A DNA stretch of 36,285 nt from Prochlorothrix sp035285005 (GCA_035285005.1 JAYKIB010000295.1:1-36285), one strand, 5' to 3'. Shown: positions 17,238 to 25,888, counted from the first letter of the stretch. The notes: generated by a model from the letters alone, not told the origin. Numbers and translations are program-made.

Positions 17238-17593
17238 GGTTGCCGGGGTGAATGGGGGCGGAATGTGAGCGGAATGGGTTGCGTGCAGAGGAACATAGGG
17301 TGCAAGGACGGGACCGGATCAGGCACAAAATTCCGGTGATGGTTGCCACCCTTGGCCGCGAAGACCCGCGTAATCCTGCCTTGTGCTGGGGGAATTGCTA
17401 TAGGATCAGGGGTGACGTTTACCTTTAGTTTAGATTTTCGGGATCGTAGGGCCTTGGGCCTTTCGCGATGCCTTAACCAAGACCGAACCCGGTCCCAGGA
17501 TAGTCCTAGGGCGGCCATGGCAGGTGTTCCGGGGCAGTCTAACGTCCAGGAGGTTTCGTCAACATTCCACCTAAGCCCATCACAAATGGCCCC
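17238..17593. other. Intergenic region between divergent P450 and menF genes
   Basis: 356 bp, expected to carry both promoters. I see no repeat element, hairpin terminator or convincing small gene here. Open frames across it lack conserved features. Confidence 0.35.
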
Positions 17594-19669
17594 ATGGTTG
17601 TTACCTCAGACCGCAATTTTATCCTTTTAGATAATAAAGATTTTTATCATCTTCTTGACAAAACCCAAACTGCCATTGGGAAAAACATTGGAACCAATGC
17701 CGAACCGATTCGCATTCTCAGTTTCTCCTTTGTCCTCCCCCCGATCGATCCCCTCCAGGCCCTCCACACCCTAGAAACCCACCCCCTCGCTGAGGCAACG
17801 CCGAGTCCCCATTTTTATTGGGAATGGAACGGGGAACGCGATCGACCCGATCGCCCTCCGATCGCGCTTTTGGCGGTGGGTCATGCGGCTCAGGTGGAGT
17901 TCCAGGGGACGGAACGGTTTGAGCAGAGCCGCGCCTTTGCGGAACAGTGCTTTAGCCAAACGGTGCAGGTGGAGATGGATTTGGGGGGCGATCGAGCGAC
18001 GGATCGAGTGACCGATCGAGTGACCGATCGCGCCAGTACCTTCAGTGGCGATCGGGACCGGGGCAGTCCTGTCGGAACGCGATCGGCCCGAGAGTCTGTG
18101 GCGACATCCACTGCAACGGCATCCACCGCAACGGCAGCTGCGGCCACCGTATCCGAGCCGGCCCCGGTCACCGCTCCCCGGTTCCACTCCGGTGCCAGCG
18201 ACCCGCCCGCCTTTAGCGGACCGCATCTATTCTGTAGTTTCACCTTTTTCGATCAGCCCCCAACCCGTGCGCCCTTTGCACCGGCCACCCTGTTTTTACC
18301 CCGCTGGCACTTGGCTCGCCACGGTTCCCGGAGCGTGTTGGTGGTCAATTGTCCCTGGGCCCTCGGGCAAGATCCCGATCGGTCTTTAGATCCAGCCCTG
18401 GATCCCACCCTGGAAGCGCTCTGTCGATCGGTGTGGCAGGCGGTTGCGCCGCTTCAGGACTCCGGGGCGGACTTAACGACGCTGTTGCATCTGTTGGGGC
18501 CAACCCTGTCGGCCTTGTCGTGGGGTTCTCCGCCGCGATCGACTGTGGCCGTGGGGCAATCGGGTGGGTTAGGGGCGGCCAGTGCCCCGGCAACCCAGGC
18601 AGTCTCGGGCGCGGGCGCAGGTGTCTCGGGGTCCGCAATCCCAATGCCTGAAGCGGCCATGCCCGCAATGGCTGCCCGCAATCCCTCAAGCTCTGACCTG
18701 TATGCGTCCGCTATCCCCGAGCCGGCAACGGTCCCATCTGTTACCGCCGAGTCCGTCACGACCGAGTCTGTCACGACCGAGTCTGTCACTGCCGAGTCCG
18801 TCACGACCGAGTCTGTTACTGCCGAGTCTGTCACCGCCGCCCCTGCCGCCGATCGCCCCCTTTCCACCGCTCTTCCCCACCAGTTCAAAGATGCGGTGCA
18901 GGAATCCCTAGCCGCGATCGAAGCGGGTACCCTGGGCAAAATCGTCCTGGCCCACACCCTAGAAGTCACCAGCCCCCAACCTTTCCAAATTTCCGCCTCC
19001 CTGCGCAACCTCCGGCAGCTGCACCCCGACTGTTACCGCTTTTCCGTGGCCAATGGCCAGGGGCAGACCTTCCTGGGGGCCAGTCCCGAGCGGCTGTTGT
19101 GTATTGCGAACGGGGATCTCCAGACGGAAGCCCTGGCGGGATCGGCACCCCGAGGCCGCACATCCGGGGAAGATGCGGAATTGGCCCGATCGCTGTTGCA
19201 GAACCCCAAAGAACGCCATGAACACCAGTTGGTGGCGGAATTTATCATGGAACAGTTGCAAACCTTGGGGCTAGATCCCCAGGCGATCGCTGCGCCCCAG
19301 TTGCGCCAACTGGCCAACATCCAGCACCTGCTCACCCCGATTCAAGCCACGGTTCCGCCCCAGGTTCATCCCCTGGATTTGGTGGCCCAACTCCACCCCA
19401 CCCCTGCGGTCGCTGGGGTGCCGCGTCAGGTGGCCTGCGACCAAATTCGCCGCTGGGAACCCTTCGATCGGTCCCTCTATGCTGCGCCCTTGGGCTGGCT
19501 CGATCATCGGGGCAATTGCGAGTTTATTGTCGGGATTCGATCGGCCCTTCTGGATGGCGATCGGGCGCGACTGTTTGCGGGGGCTGGGGTCGTCAGTGGG
19601 TCCGATCCCGATCGGGAACTGACGGAGGTGGAACTCAAGTTTCAGACGTTGCTCAGTGCCTTAGTATGA
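17594..19669 (+). CDS. menF: Isochorismate synthase (menF-like) with low-complexity inserts
   Basis: Chorismate-binding enzyme, 691 aa against a usual 430-480. It probably converts chorismate to isochorismate for phylloquinone, the secondary acceptor of photosystem I. The catalytic C-terminal domain (about 432-691) shows GKIVLAH (Lys449, general base), GASPERLL, ALAGSAPRG (catalytic Glu just before), NPKERHEHQLV (Mg2+ ligand Glu) and FAGAGVVSGSDPDREL followed by the last Glu-Leu-Lys motif. The N-terminal half carries two Ala/Thr/Ser/Val-rich inserts, about 131-195 and about 305-430. The second includes a VT[AT]ES pentapeptide repeated six times (383-412). Anthranilate or salicylate synthase relatives are possible but fit less well. 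The start ATG is at 17594; no other men genes are adjacent. Confidence 0.85.
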   Translation: MVVTSDRNFILLDNKDFYHLLDKTQTAIGKNIGTNAEPIRILSFSFVLPPIDPLQALHTLETHPLAEATPSPHFYWEWNGERDRPDRPPIALLAVGHAAQVEFQGTERFEQSRAFAEQCFSQTVQVEMDLGGDRATDRVTDRVTDRASTFSGDRDRGSPVGTRSARESVATSTATASTATAAAATVSEPAPVTAPRFHSGASDPPAFSGPHLFCSFTFFDQPPTRAPFAPATLFLPRWHLARHGSRSVLVVNCPWALGQDPDRSLDPALDPTLEALCRSVWQAVAPLQDSGADLTTLLHLLGPTLSALSWGSPPRSTVAVGQSGGLGAASAPATQAVSGAGAGVSGSAIPMPEAAMPAMAARNPSSSDLYASAIPEPATVPSVTAESVTTESVTTESVTAESVTTESVTAESVTAAPAADRPLSTALPHQFKDAVQESLAAIEAGTLGKIVLAHTLEVTSPQPFQISASLRNLRQLHPDCYRFSVANGQGQTFLGASPERLLCIANGDLQTEALAGSAPRGRTSGEDAELARSLLQNPKERHEHQLVAEFIMEQLQTLGLDPQAIAAPQLRQLANIQHLLTPIQATVPPQVHPLDLVAQLHPTPAVAGVPRQVACDQIRRWEPFDRSLYAAPLGWLDHRGNCEFIVGIRSALLDGDRARLFAGAGVVSGSDPDRELTEVELKFQTLLSALV
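18740..18829 (+). repeat. 15-bp in-frame tandem repeat within menF, six units
   Basis: Six 15-bp units with consensus GTCACGACCGAGTCT start at 18740, 18755, 18770, 18785, 18800 and 18815, with a partial seventh unit (GTCACCGCC). They encode VTAES/VTTES. The period is a multiple of three, so copy changes keep the frame. Confidence 0.9.
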
Positions 19670-19674
19670 CTGAG

Positions 19675-19712
19675 GGGTTAGGGGCTAGGGGCTAGGGGCT
19701 GGCATCATTCCA
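19675..19712 (+). repeat. GGGGCTA heptamer repeat joined to a left-end fragment of the ~130-bp family
   Basis: After menF, TAGGGGC is repeated three times. It ends in TAGGGGCTGGCATCATTC, which matches the left end (TAGGGGCTGTCATCATTT) of the copy at 28441. Confidence 0.55.
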
Positions 19713-19762
19713 ACCTTGGCCGCAATTCCCCAGCCGTGCTGCACCATTTTCCCCCTTGACCT

Positions 19763-20407
19763 GTGACGATTTTCCTCTTTGACTTTGACGGAACCTTAGC
19801 TGACTCCCTAGACACCGTAATCGCAATTGCCAACCGGTTAGCGCCGGAATTTGGCTATCCTCCCACCACGGCGGCGGAAATCGAACAACTGCGCAATGTG
19901 AGTAGTCGAGACATTCTCCGATCGGGTCGGGTGGCCCGCTGGAAGATCCCATTTCTGTTGCGGCGACTGAATCGAGAGTTGTGGGGGGAGCTGGATCAGC
20001 TGCGGTGGATCGCGGGTATGGAGCCAGTGTTGCGGCAACTGGAGGCAGAAGGGCATCAATTGGGGCTAGTAACCTCCAATTCAGGCCGTAATGTGCGCCA
20101 ATTTTTAGCCGATCGCCAGATGCTAACAAGATTCAAGGTGCTACAGGCTGGGGTGACGATTTTGGGCAAGCAGCGGGTGCTGAAGCGGTTAGTGCGGCGG
20201 CAGGGCTGGGCGGCGGAGCAGGTGTGCTATGTGGGGGATGAGGTGCGGGATGTGGAGGCGGCACGGGGGGCTGGGGTGCGATCGATCGCGGTAACTTGGG
20301 GGTTTAATACGACTACTGTGTTAAACCGTGCTAATCCAGATTATTTAATTGATCATCCTGCTGAATTGATTGAGATTGCCCAAAGTTTTGTCGCGGCTAA
20401 TGCTTAG
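19763..20407 (+). CDS. HAD-superfamily hydrolase, phosphoglycolate-phosphatase-like
   Basis: Haloacid dehalogenase-type phosphatase of 214 aa. Motif I is DFDGTLADS (nucleophile Asp7, acid/base Asp9), motif II is LVTSNS (Thr104/Ser105), motif III Lys136 lies in LGKQRVL, and motif IV is YVGDEVRDVEAA (Asp159, Asp163). A helical cap lies between motifs I and II (HAD subclass I), as in Gph/phosphoglycolate phosphatases and PpaX. Substrate is not determined by sequence. The start is a GTG at 19763, which places the DxD motif at the usual distance from the N-terminus. The stop codon (20405-20407) directly abuts a truncated 97-bp element. Confidence 0.87.
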   Translation: MTIFLFDFDGTLADSLDTVIAIANRLAPEFGYPPTTAAEIEQLRNVSSRDILRSGRVARWKIPFLLRRLNRELWGELDQLRWIAGMEPVLRQLEAEGHQLGLVTSNSGRNVRQFLADRQMLTRFKVLQAGVTILGKQRVLKRLVRRQGWAAEQVCYVGDEVRDVEAARGAGVRSIAVTWGFNTTTVLNRANPDYLIDHPAELIEIAQSFVAANA

Positions 20408-20448
20408 CTGTAGGCACTCCGGTGAAAATTTGAATTAATCGAGGTGCC
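20408..20448 (+). repeat. Right half of a 97-bp element abutting the HAD gene
   Basis: CTGTAGGCACTCCGGTG, then AATTTGAATTAATCGAGGTGCC, is the right half of the element. The left half and hairpin are missing. The match begins at the stop codon of the preceding gene. Confidence 0.7.
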
Positions 20449-20596
20449 CAGGAGCGACGAGACGGGCTGTGGTAGGAATCTGAGTTCGATCGCGCCCTGG
20501 TTCCGGCGGAATCGTTAAGATCTGAAACAAAGCAGATCGGGGGCTACGATCGATGCGGTAAACCAGTAAAGTACTCCCGACTCCCGGCTTAGACCT

Positions 20597-21481
20597 ATGA
20601 CCGCCCCATCCCCCACTGCCCAAATTTTAGACGGTAAGGCCCTCGCGGCAACAGTACGTCAGTCCCTCGCCGATCGGGTTCAGGCCCAGCAGGTCCAAGC
20701 CGGACGTGCCCCGGGCTTAGCGGTGATTATGGTGGGGGATAATCCAGCCAGTGCGGTCTATGTACGAAATAAGGAGAAAGCCTGCGAGAAAGTGGGGATT
20801 ACTTCGTTTGGGAAGCATTTACCCGCTAACGCAACCGAGGCGGATGTGGCCGCACTCATTGACTCCCTCAATCAGGACGATCGGGTTGATGGAATTTTAG
20901 TACAGTTGCCTCTGCCGGAGCATTTAGACGCAGTTGCCCTGCTCCATCGTATTGATCCAGCTAAAGATGCGGATGGACTGCACCCCTTGAACCTAGGCAA
21001 GCTCGTGCGGGGAGAGTTGGGCTTGCGGAGTTGTACACCAGCCGGTGTCATGGAACTGCTGCAGGCGTACAATCTGGACTGCATGGGAAAGAAGGCAGTG
21101 GTGGTGGGCCGCAGTATCTTAGTGGGGAAGCCCTTGGCCCTGATGTTGTTGGAAAAAAATGCCACGGTGACGATCGCCCACTCCCACACCCGAGATTTGG
21201 CGGCAGTGACTCGTGAGGCTGATATTTTAGTGGCAGCGGTGGGAATTCCCGGTTTAATTCGCCCAGAAATGGTGAAGCCCGGTGCGATCGTGGTGGATGT
21301 GGGCATTAACCGTGTGGAGCGGCCCGACGGCAGTTATGGCTTGGCGGGAGATGTGGACTTTGGGGCCGTTGCTCCTGTGGCTAGTTGGATTACGCCGGTG
21401 CCCGGTGGTGTAGGACCGATGACCGTGGCGATGCTGCTGCAAAATACGGTGTGGGCCTGGGAACAAAAGCTGACCTACTAG
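20597..21481 (+). CDS. folD: Bifunctional methylenetetrahydrofolate dehydrogenase/cyclohydrolase
   Basis: FolD (294 aa) interconverts 5,10-methylene-, methenyl- and 10-formyl-tetrahydrofolate with NADP, supplying one-carbon units for purines and formyl-Met. The catalytic pair is Tyr55...Lys59 in YVRNKEKACEKVGI. The family motifs DGILVQLPLPEHLD, GRSILVGKPLALMLL (dinucleotide fold) and PVPGGVGPMTVAML are intact. Length is normal. The following gene starts 21 bp downstream on the same strand, so the two are probably co-transcribed. Confidence 0.97.
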   Translation: MTAPSPTAQILDGKALAATVRQSLADRVQAQQVQAGRAPGLAVIMVGDNPASAVYVRNKEKACEKVGITSFGKHLPANATEADVAALIDSLNQDDRVDGILVQLPLPEHLDAVALLHRIDPAKDADGLHPLNLGKLVRGELGLRSCTPAGVMELLQAYNLDCMGKKAVVVGRSILVGKPLALMLLEKNATVTIAHSHTRDLAAVTREADILVAAVGIPGLIRPEMVKPGAIVVDVGINRVERPDGSYGLAGDVDFGAVAPVASWITPVPGGVGPMTVAMLLQNTVWAWEQKLTY

Positions 21482-21502
21482 GGGGAGAGGAGAACAGCTA
21501 CG

Positions 21503-21961
21503 ATGGCAACGTTACAAGAGCAGCTGCTTGATTCCGATCGACGCGATCGGGTGGTGGCGGATTTAACCGATCTGATGGCCCAGCAAGTGCAACGTCAGCA
21601 AGGAATATGGGGTATTTTAGTGCGCCAGGGGTTTTCACTCTTCAAAAAGTTGGAGAATGGCCGATTTATCGAGCGGGCCTTGGTGTCTATGCTGCCGGAA
21701 GGGGCTAAGGCTCTTGATCCCTACTACCAGTCCTATTGTTTTTTACCCAAGGCCGATCGCCCTGATTTTGGCACCTATCTCGATCGGAGCCGCACGGAAG
21801 TGGTGGAGGCGATTTTGGCCATCACCGATCGACGGCGGGACCAGTCCCAAAATCCCCTCTTGGTGATGACCTATGACGGGCTACGTGCCCAAGTCTTTCC
21901 CGCCATTGAACAGGGAATTGTCGATCTGGGGGCGGTGATTGAGCGTCATGTCCAAGTGTGA
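21503..21961 (+). CDS. Conserved hypothetical protein (DUF6918-like)
   Basis: Small soluble protein of 152 aa with no recognised catalytic motif. The pattern LLDSDRRDRVVADLTDLMAQQV, then RFIERALVSMLPEGAKALDPYYQ, recalls the DUF6918 family, found mainly in actinobacteria and cyanobacteria; this assignment is from memory. It is predicted mainly helical, and no signal peptide or membrane segment is seen. It lies 21 bp after folD with a purine-rich ribosome binding site (GGGGGAGAGGAG), suggesting an operon. The stop codon abuts a truncated 97-bp element. Confidence 0.75.
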   Translation: MATLQEQLLDSDRRDRVVADLTDLMAQQVQRQQGIWGILVRQGFSLFKKLENGRFIERALVSMLPEGAKALDPYYQSYCFLPKADRPDFGTYLDRSRTEVVEAILAITDRRRDQSQNPLLVMTYDGLRAQVFPAIEQGIVDLGAVIERHVQV

Positions 21962-22003
21962 CCCCCCGCAGCGGAGCCGTCTGTCACAATTAATCGAGGT
22001 GCC
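21962..22003 (-). repeat. Half copy of a 97-bp element
   Basis: CCCGCAGCGGAGCCG, then ACAATTAATCGAGGTGCC, resembles the right half of copy 6 at 30446-30544. It begins at the stop codon of the preceding gene and is followed by CTATAG. Confidence 0.65.
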
Positions 22004-22058
22004 CTATAGTGATCCCCAAGAGTGATCCTCAAGTTGCACAACCCGGAGTGAAAAACCT

Positions 22059-22490
22059 ATGGCCCCTTGCTTTCACTTGGCGTTCCCCGTGGCGAACATT
22101 GCCCAGACCAAGGCATTCTATGGCGAAGGCCTAGGCTGCGAGGTGGGGCGCGAAAGCCCGAGTTCTTTGATCCTGGGCTTGCACGGGCATCAAATTGTGG
22201 CCCATGTGAGCCGTGATCCCCTGGAACCCCAGGGCAGTATTTATCCGCGCCATTTTGGTCTCATTTTCGATCGCGAAGCCGACTGGCAAGCCCTGGTCGA
22301 TCGGGCCCAGGCCCACGGTCTCCCCTTCTACCAAGAACCCCGGACCCGCTTTCCGGACACTGTGCTGGAGCATCGCACCTTTTTTCTGGAAGATCCCTTC
22401 CATAATTTGCTGGAATTTAAGTTTTACTGCCATCCTGAGGCGGTTTTTGGCGCCACTGAGGAAACCCAAGTCGGGGATGCGGCGGCCTAG
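22059..22490 (+). CDS. VOC-superfamily (glyoxalase/dioxygenase-like) protein
   Basis: Vicinal-oxygen-chelate fold protein of 143 aa. It shows two beta-alpha-beta-beta-beta modules and a plausible metal triad: His6 (FHLAFPV), His65 (RHFGLIF) and Glu119 (HNLLEFKFY). The segment FFLEDPFHNLLEFKFY is typical of glyoxalase-family dioxygenase-like proteins. The reaction is not known. The gene stands alone: 97 bp after the DUF6918-like gene and convergent with the Nudix gene. Confidence 0.85.
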   Translation: MAPCFHLAFPVANIAQTKAFYGEGLGCEVGRESPSSLILGLHGHQIVAHVSRDPLEPQGSIYPRHFGLIFDREADWQALVDRAQAHGLPFYQEPRTRFPDTVLEHRTFFLEDPFHNLLEFKFYCHPEAVFGATEETQVGDAAA

Positions 22491-22596
22491 GGGGCTGACT
22501 GCCCAGTGACGATCGATCGGGGTTTGGAGTGCCTGCGATCGGGTTGGGGCCACGCTTCCCGTGGGCCACTTGACAGCTGCCCTCCCCGAGCGGGGG

Positions 22597-23043
22597 CTAA
22601 AACGGTTGCAACTGCGGGCGCTGGCCGTGGAAACGGTAGCGGCGATAGTCCCTCAAAATTCGATCGTGGTCAAAGCACAGGGGCTGGGGCAACCCATGGA
22701 GATCGAACACCTGGACATTTTTGGCATCATCCCCCGCCTGGGGGGTGCCCGTGGCCGCCGCAATAAAGACCAGGCTCACCGTATGTTGGCGTGGATCCCG
22801 ATCGGGGGCGGAATAGACCTGAAACTGCTCCACGAGCTCCACCGTCAGGCCGATTTCCTCCTGGGCCTCCCGGATTGCGGCCCGTTCCATTGCCTCCCCC
22901 TCATCCACAAAACCACCGGGTAAGGCCCAGCCGTGGGGTGGATTAAGACGTTCAATCAAAATAATGGGGCGTTGGGGTCGATCGATCAGCTCAATAATCA
23001 AATCAACCGTGGGGGTGGGATTACGATAGGTCACAGGGAACAC
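22597..23043 (-). CDS. Nudix hydrolase
   Basis: Nudix-fold pyrophosphohydrolase of 148 aa with a complete Nudix box (Gly44 to Leu66): G-x5-E50-x7-R58-E59-x2-E62-E63-x-G65. The segment PPHGWALPGG just before it is typical of small ADP-ribose-type or NrtR-related Nudix enzymes. The substrate is a nucleoside diphosphate linked to another group and cannot be named from sequence. It is divergent from malQ (131-bp gap). Confidence 0.88.
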   Translation of the reverse strand: MFPVTYRNPTPTVDLIIELIDRPQRPIILIERLNPPHGWALPGGFVDEGEAMERAAIREAQEEIGLTVELVEQFQVYSAPDRDPRQHTVSLVFIAAATGTPQAGDDAKNVQVFDLHGLPQPLCFDHDRILRDYRRYRFHGQRPQLQPF

Positions 23044-23174
23044 CAGATTCTACGAGAGTTATGTCAAAATGTCTCAGGCTGTGGCGCCGCTTGCAAGCAG
23101 TCTGTCTCCACTCCCTCCGCATCATTTCTGTGCCTTTGTCCGGTCATCCCAGCGTTTAATCCCCTTCTGCGTTT

Positions 23175-24674
23175 ATGTCTTTTCCCAGAACCAGTGGCAT
23201 CCTCCTGCATCCCACCTCCCTTCCCGGTCGCTTTGGCATCGGTGATTTAGGCCCGGAAGCCTACCGTTTCATTGACTTCTTGGCCGCCAGTCACCAAAAA
23301 CTGTGGCAAATCCTCCCCCTTGGGGCACCGGGCTTTGGGAACTCACCCTATCTTGCCTATTCCGCCATGGCCGGGAACCCGATGTTGATTAGTCCCGATC
23401 GACTGGTGGAGCAGGGCTTACTGGATGCCACGGATCTGGAGAATCTGCCCGTCTTACCCCAGGACCAGGCCGCATTTGAAGAAGCCGCTGCCCTCAAATG
23501 GCCCCTCTTCCGCAAAGCTTTCGATCGCTTCCAACGCCAAGCCAGCGCCGAGCAGCAAGCTGCCTTCACCGAATTTTGCCAACAAAAAGCCCCCTGGTTA
23601 GAGGATTATGCCCTCTTTATGGCCATCAAGCAGGCCCATAATGGTGCGGGTTGGACGGCCTGGGAGCCGGGACTGGCCAAGCGTGACCCGGCGGTGCTGA
23701 GTCAGTGGCAGGAGCGCTTGCAGGACGACGTGCAGTTCCAAAAGTATCTGCAATATGAGTTTGTGAGCCAGTGGTTGGCCCTGCGTCGCTACGCCAACGA
23801 TCGAGAAATCCAGATTATTGGGGATATTCCCATTTATGTGGCCCATGACAGTGTGGATGTGTGGGCAAACCCAGAAAACTTCTGTCTCAACCCCCAGACG
23901 GGCTATGCGGCGCTGATGGCCGGGGTTCCGCCGGATTATTTCAGTGCTACGGGGCAACTCTGGGGGAACCCGGTCTATAACTGGGATTATCTCCAGCAGC
24001 ATGACTTTGCTTGGTGGATTCAGCGCTTTGAGTGTTTATTGGAGTATGTGGATGTGATCCGCATTGACCACTTCCGGGGCCTGCAAGCCTACTGGGTGGT
24101 GCCGGAGGGGGAAAGCACCGCCATGAATGGCTGGTGGGTGGAAGCGCCGGGATATGCCTTTTTTAACAAGATTCGCGACCATTTTGGTAAGCTGCCAATT
24201 ATTGCTGAAGATTTGGGCATCATTACGCCGGAGGTGGATGCGCTGCGGGATGCCTTTGATTTCCCCGGGATGAAGATTCTGCAATTTGCCTTCGATTCCG
24301 GCAATGGCAACCCCTATTTGCCCTGCAACTTCGGCCATGCTAACTGTGTGGTCTATACCGGCACCCACGACAACGATACGACGGTGGGCTGGTTCAGTGA
24401 ACGATCGCTGCAACAACAGTGGCAGGTGGGTCAATACATGGGGCATCGCAGTTTCCATGGCATTCACTGGGATTTAATTACGATGGCCCTGGGCAGTGTG
24501 GCGAATCAAGCGATTACGCCGCTGCAGGATGTGCTGGGTTTGGGCACGGAGGCGCGGATGAATTTTCCGGGTCAGGCGGCGGCAAATTGGGGCTGGCGCT
24601 ATCGATCGGAGCATTTAACGGATCCCCTGGGCGATCGGCTTGGCCGACTCACCCAAGCTTTTGGCCGCGCTTAG
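23175..24674 (+). CDS. malQ: 4-alpha-glucanotransferase (amylomaltase)
   Basis: GH77 disproportionating enzyme (499 aa), transferring alpha-1,4-glucan segments in glycogen or maltodextrin metabolism. The family opening GILLHPTSLPGRFGIGDLG is followed by FGNSPYLAYSAMAGNP. The three catalytic carboxylates are Asp298 (VIRIDHFRG, nucleophile), Glu345 (IIAEDLG, acid/base) and Asp399 (THDNDTTVGW, transition-state stabiliser). Length is typical. The start ATG at 23175 gives the expected N-terminus; there is no strong ribosome binding site. The gene is followed after 38 bp by a 97-bp element. Confidence 0.96.
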   Translation: MSFPRTSGILLHPTSLPGRFGIGDLGPEAYRFIDFLAASHQKLWQILPLGAPGFGNSPYLAYSAMAGNPMLISPDRLVEQGLLDATDLENLPVLPQDQAAFEEAAALKWPLFRKAFDRFQRQASAEQQAAFTEFCQQKAPWLEDYALFMAIKQAHNGAGWTAWEPGLAKRDPAVLSQWQERLQDDVQFQKYLQYEFVSQWLALRRYANDREIQIIGDIPIYVAHDSVDVWANPENFCLNPQTGYAALMAGVPPDYFSATGQLWGNPVYNWDYLQQHDFAWWIQRFECLLEYVDVIRIDHFRGLQAYWVVPEGESTAMNGWWVEAPGYAFFNKIRDHFGKLPIIAEDLGIITPEVDALRDAFDFPGMKILQFAFDSGNGNPYLPCNFGHANCVVYTGTHDNDTTVGWFSERSLQQQWQVGQYMGHRSFHGIHWDLITMALGSVANQAITPLQDVLGLGTEARMNFPGQAAANWGWRYRSEHLTDPLGDRLGRLTQAFGRA

Positions 24675-24712
24675 GGTTCCGTAGAGTTGGGCACCTCACA
24701 AAATCCCAGTTG

Positions 24713-24809
24713 GACACCTCGATTAATTGGGTTGGGCGGCGAAGCCGCCCAACCCAAACCCTGATTTTGCCGTGGGCACTGCGTCGAAATTTGAATTTTT
24801 CGAGGTGCC
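24713..24809 (+). mobile_element. 97-bp MITE-like element, copy 5, with perfect 6-bp duplication
   Basis: 97 bp, with ends GACACCTCGATTAATT and TTTTTCGAGGTGCC. The hairpin is GGGTTGGGCGGCG-A-AGCCGCCCAACCC. Perfect target duplication CAGTTG is at 24707-24712 and 24810-24815. A second, isolated left end (GGCACCTCACAAAAT) lies at 24690-24704. The element ends 23 bp upstream of the lipase-like start codon. Confidence 0.93.
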
Positions 24810-24819
24810 CAGTTGTTAT

Positions 24820-24824
24820 GGAGG
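24820..24824 (+). promoter_or_regulatory. Ribosome binding site of the lipase-like gene
   Basis: GGAGG lies 8 bases before the ATG at 24833. It decides this start over ATG 24818 and over the much longer open frame that reads back through the mobile element into malQ. It sits 4 bases beyond the element's target duplication. Confidence 0.75.
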
Positions 24825-24832
24825 AATTCACA

Positions 24833-25714
24833 ATGGATCCGCTCACCTCGGTCTACCGTCACTTCAACCCCGCCTATCATTCACCGGGCTATCATCCTCG
24901 CGATGCCTACGCCATGGGGCTTGCCAGTGCCCTCGCCTACGAGCCCGAAGCCGAGGTGAAACGCGTGCTCACCGCCTGGGGCTTTACCAAAACCCACTGG
25001 TTCAGCAAAAAGCGGGGCAGGACGATCGACACCCAGGGGTTTATTGCCATTGGCGACACCACGATCGTGGTGGCTTTTCGGGGGTCAGAATCGAAAGCGG
25101 ATTGGCTTACTAATTTGCAGGCTCGAACCGATCCGGGCTGCTTTACGGGATCGGAGGTCCATGGTGGCTTCCGGGATGCGATTTTCCCGGTTTTGCTAGA
25201 GTTAGGGGCAATTTTAGGCCAAGAGCACCGTCAAGGACAGGAAAAAAGTGTCTGGGTGACGGGACATAACTTGGGGGGTGCCTTGGCGACGCTCCTGATT
25301 GCGATGCTGACGGTGGCGGATGGGGACTGTGAAGCGCTGGTGGATTTTCAGTTTGGGGGCCTGTATACCTTTGGTGCGCCTCGGGTGGGCGATCGTAACT
25401 TTGCCGAGGCCCTCGACACCTGTCCTCGCCTTCAGGATCGTCTTTTCCGGGTGGTGAACTTCGGGGATCCGGTGCCCCAATTGCCCCGGACCTACATGGG
25501 GTTTCAGCATGGGGGACGGGTGATCTCGATCGACGATCAAGATCAGGTGCGTCAAGAGGCCCCCTCAGCCCAATCTCGGTTCCAAGCGTTTCGTCAGTGG
25601 GTCGGCTATGTGGCCCAGCCCGATTTCCAGACCGTTCAAAGTCACCAAATGCGGGGTGAGTATGGTTACCTCACGGCACTACAGCGGGCTAGTCAAGGGA
25701 TCGATCGGGGGTAG
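24833..25714 (+). CDS. Lipase class 3 (alpha/beta hydrolase) with Ser-to-Asn nucleophile change
   Basis: Lipase_3-fold protein of 293 aa. Family features: ALAYEPEAEVKRVLTAWGF, the oxyanion strand TTIVVAFRGSESKADWLTN, EVHGGFRDAI, the nucleophile elbow, FGAPRVGDRNFAEAL, VVNFGDPVPQLP (Asp212) and MGFQHGGRVI (His226). The elbow, GHSLGG in active members, reads GHNLGG with codon AAC, so the catalytic Ser is replaced by Asn146 while Asp and His remain. The protein is therefore either inactive as a serine hydrolase or has another role, such as binding. No signal peptide is seen. The start follows GGAGG. The MITE just upstream probably separates the gene from its original promoter. Confidence 0.86.
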   Translation: MDPLTSVYRHFNPAYHSPGYHPRDAYAMGLASALAYEPEAEVKRVLTAWGFTKTHWFSKKRGRTIDTQGFIAIGDTTIVVAFRGSESKADWLTNLQARTDPGCFTGSEVHGGFRDAIFPVLLELGAILGQEHRQGQEKSVWVTGHNLGGALATLLIAMLTVADGDCEALVDFQFGGLYTFGAPRVGDRNFAEALDTCPRLQDRLFRVVNFGDPVPQLPRTYMGFQHGGRVISIDDQDQVRQEAPSAQSRFQAFRQWVGYVAQPDFQTVQSHQMRGEYGYLTALQRASQGIDRG

Positions 25715-25888
25715 GGTAGGCAGTGCCGACCTAACGGAACCCGCCTTTCCTCTGCATCGCCCGAGCCGCTGGCAGCGAACCGATCGCATGGGGCACAGTC
25801 CTTGCGCCCCATGCAGCATTCCGGCCCTGGGCCAATACCTCGGGAGAAGACCGGAAAACCCGGCCCCTATCCCAAAAATCACGGTACT

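Noticed and set aside
24419..24832. Long N-terminal extension of the lipase-like frame
   Set aside because: It reads through malQ in another frame and through the MITE. The GGAGG site and family N-terminus support the ATG at 24833.
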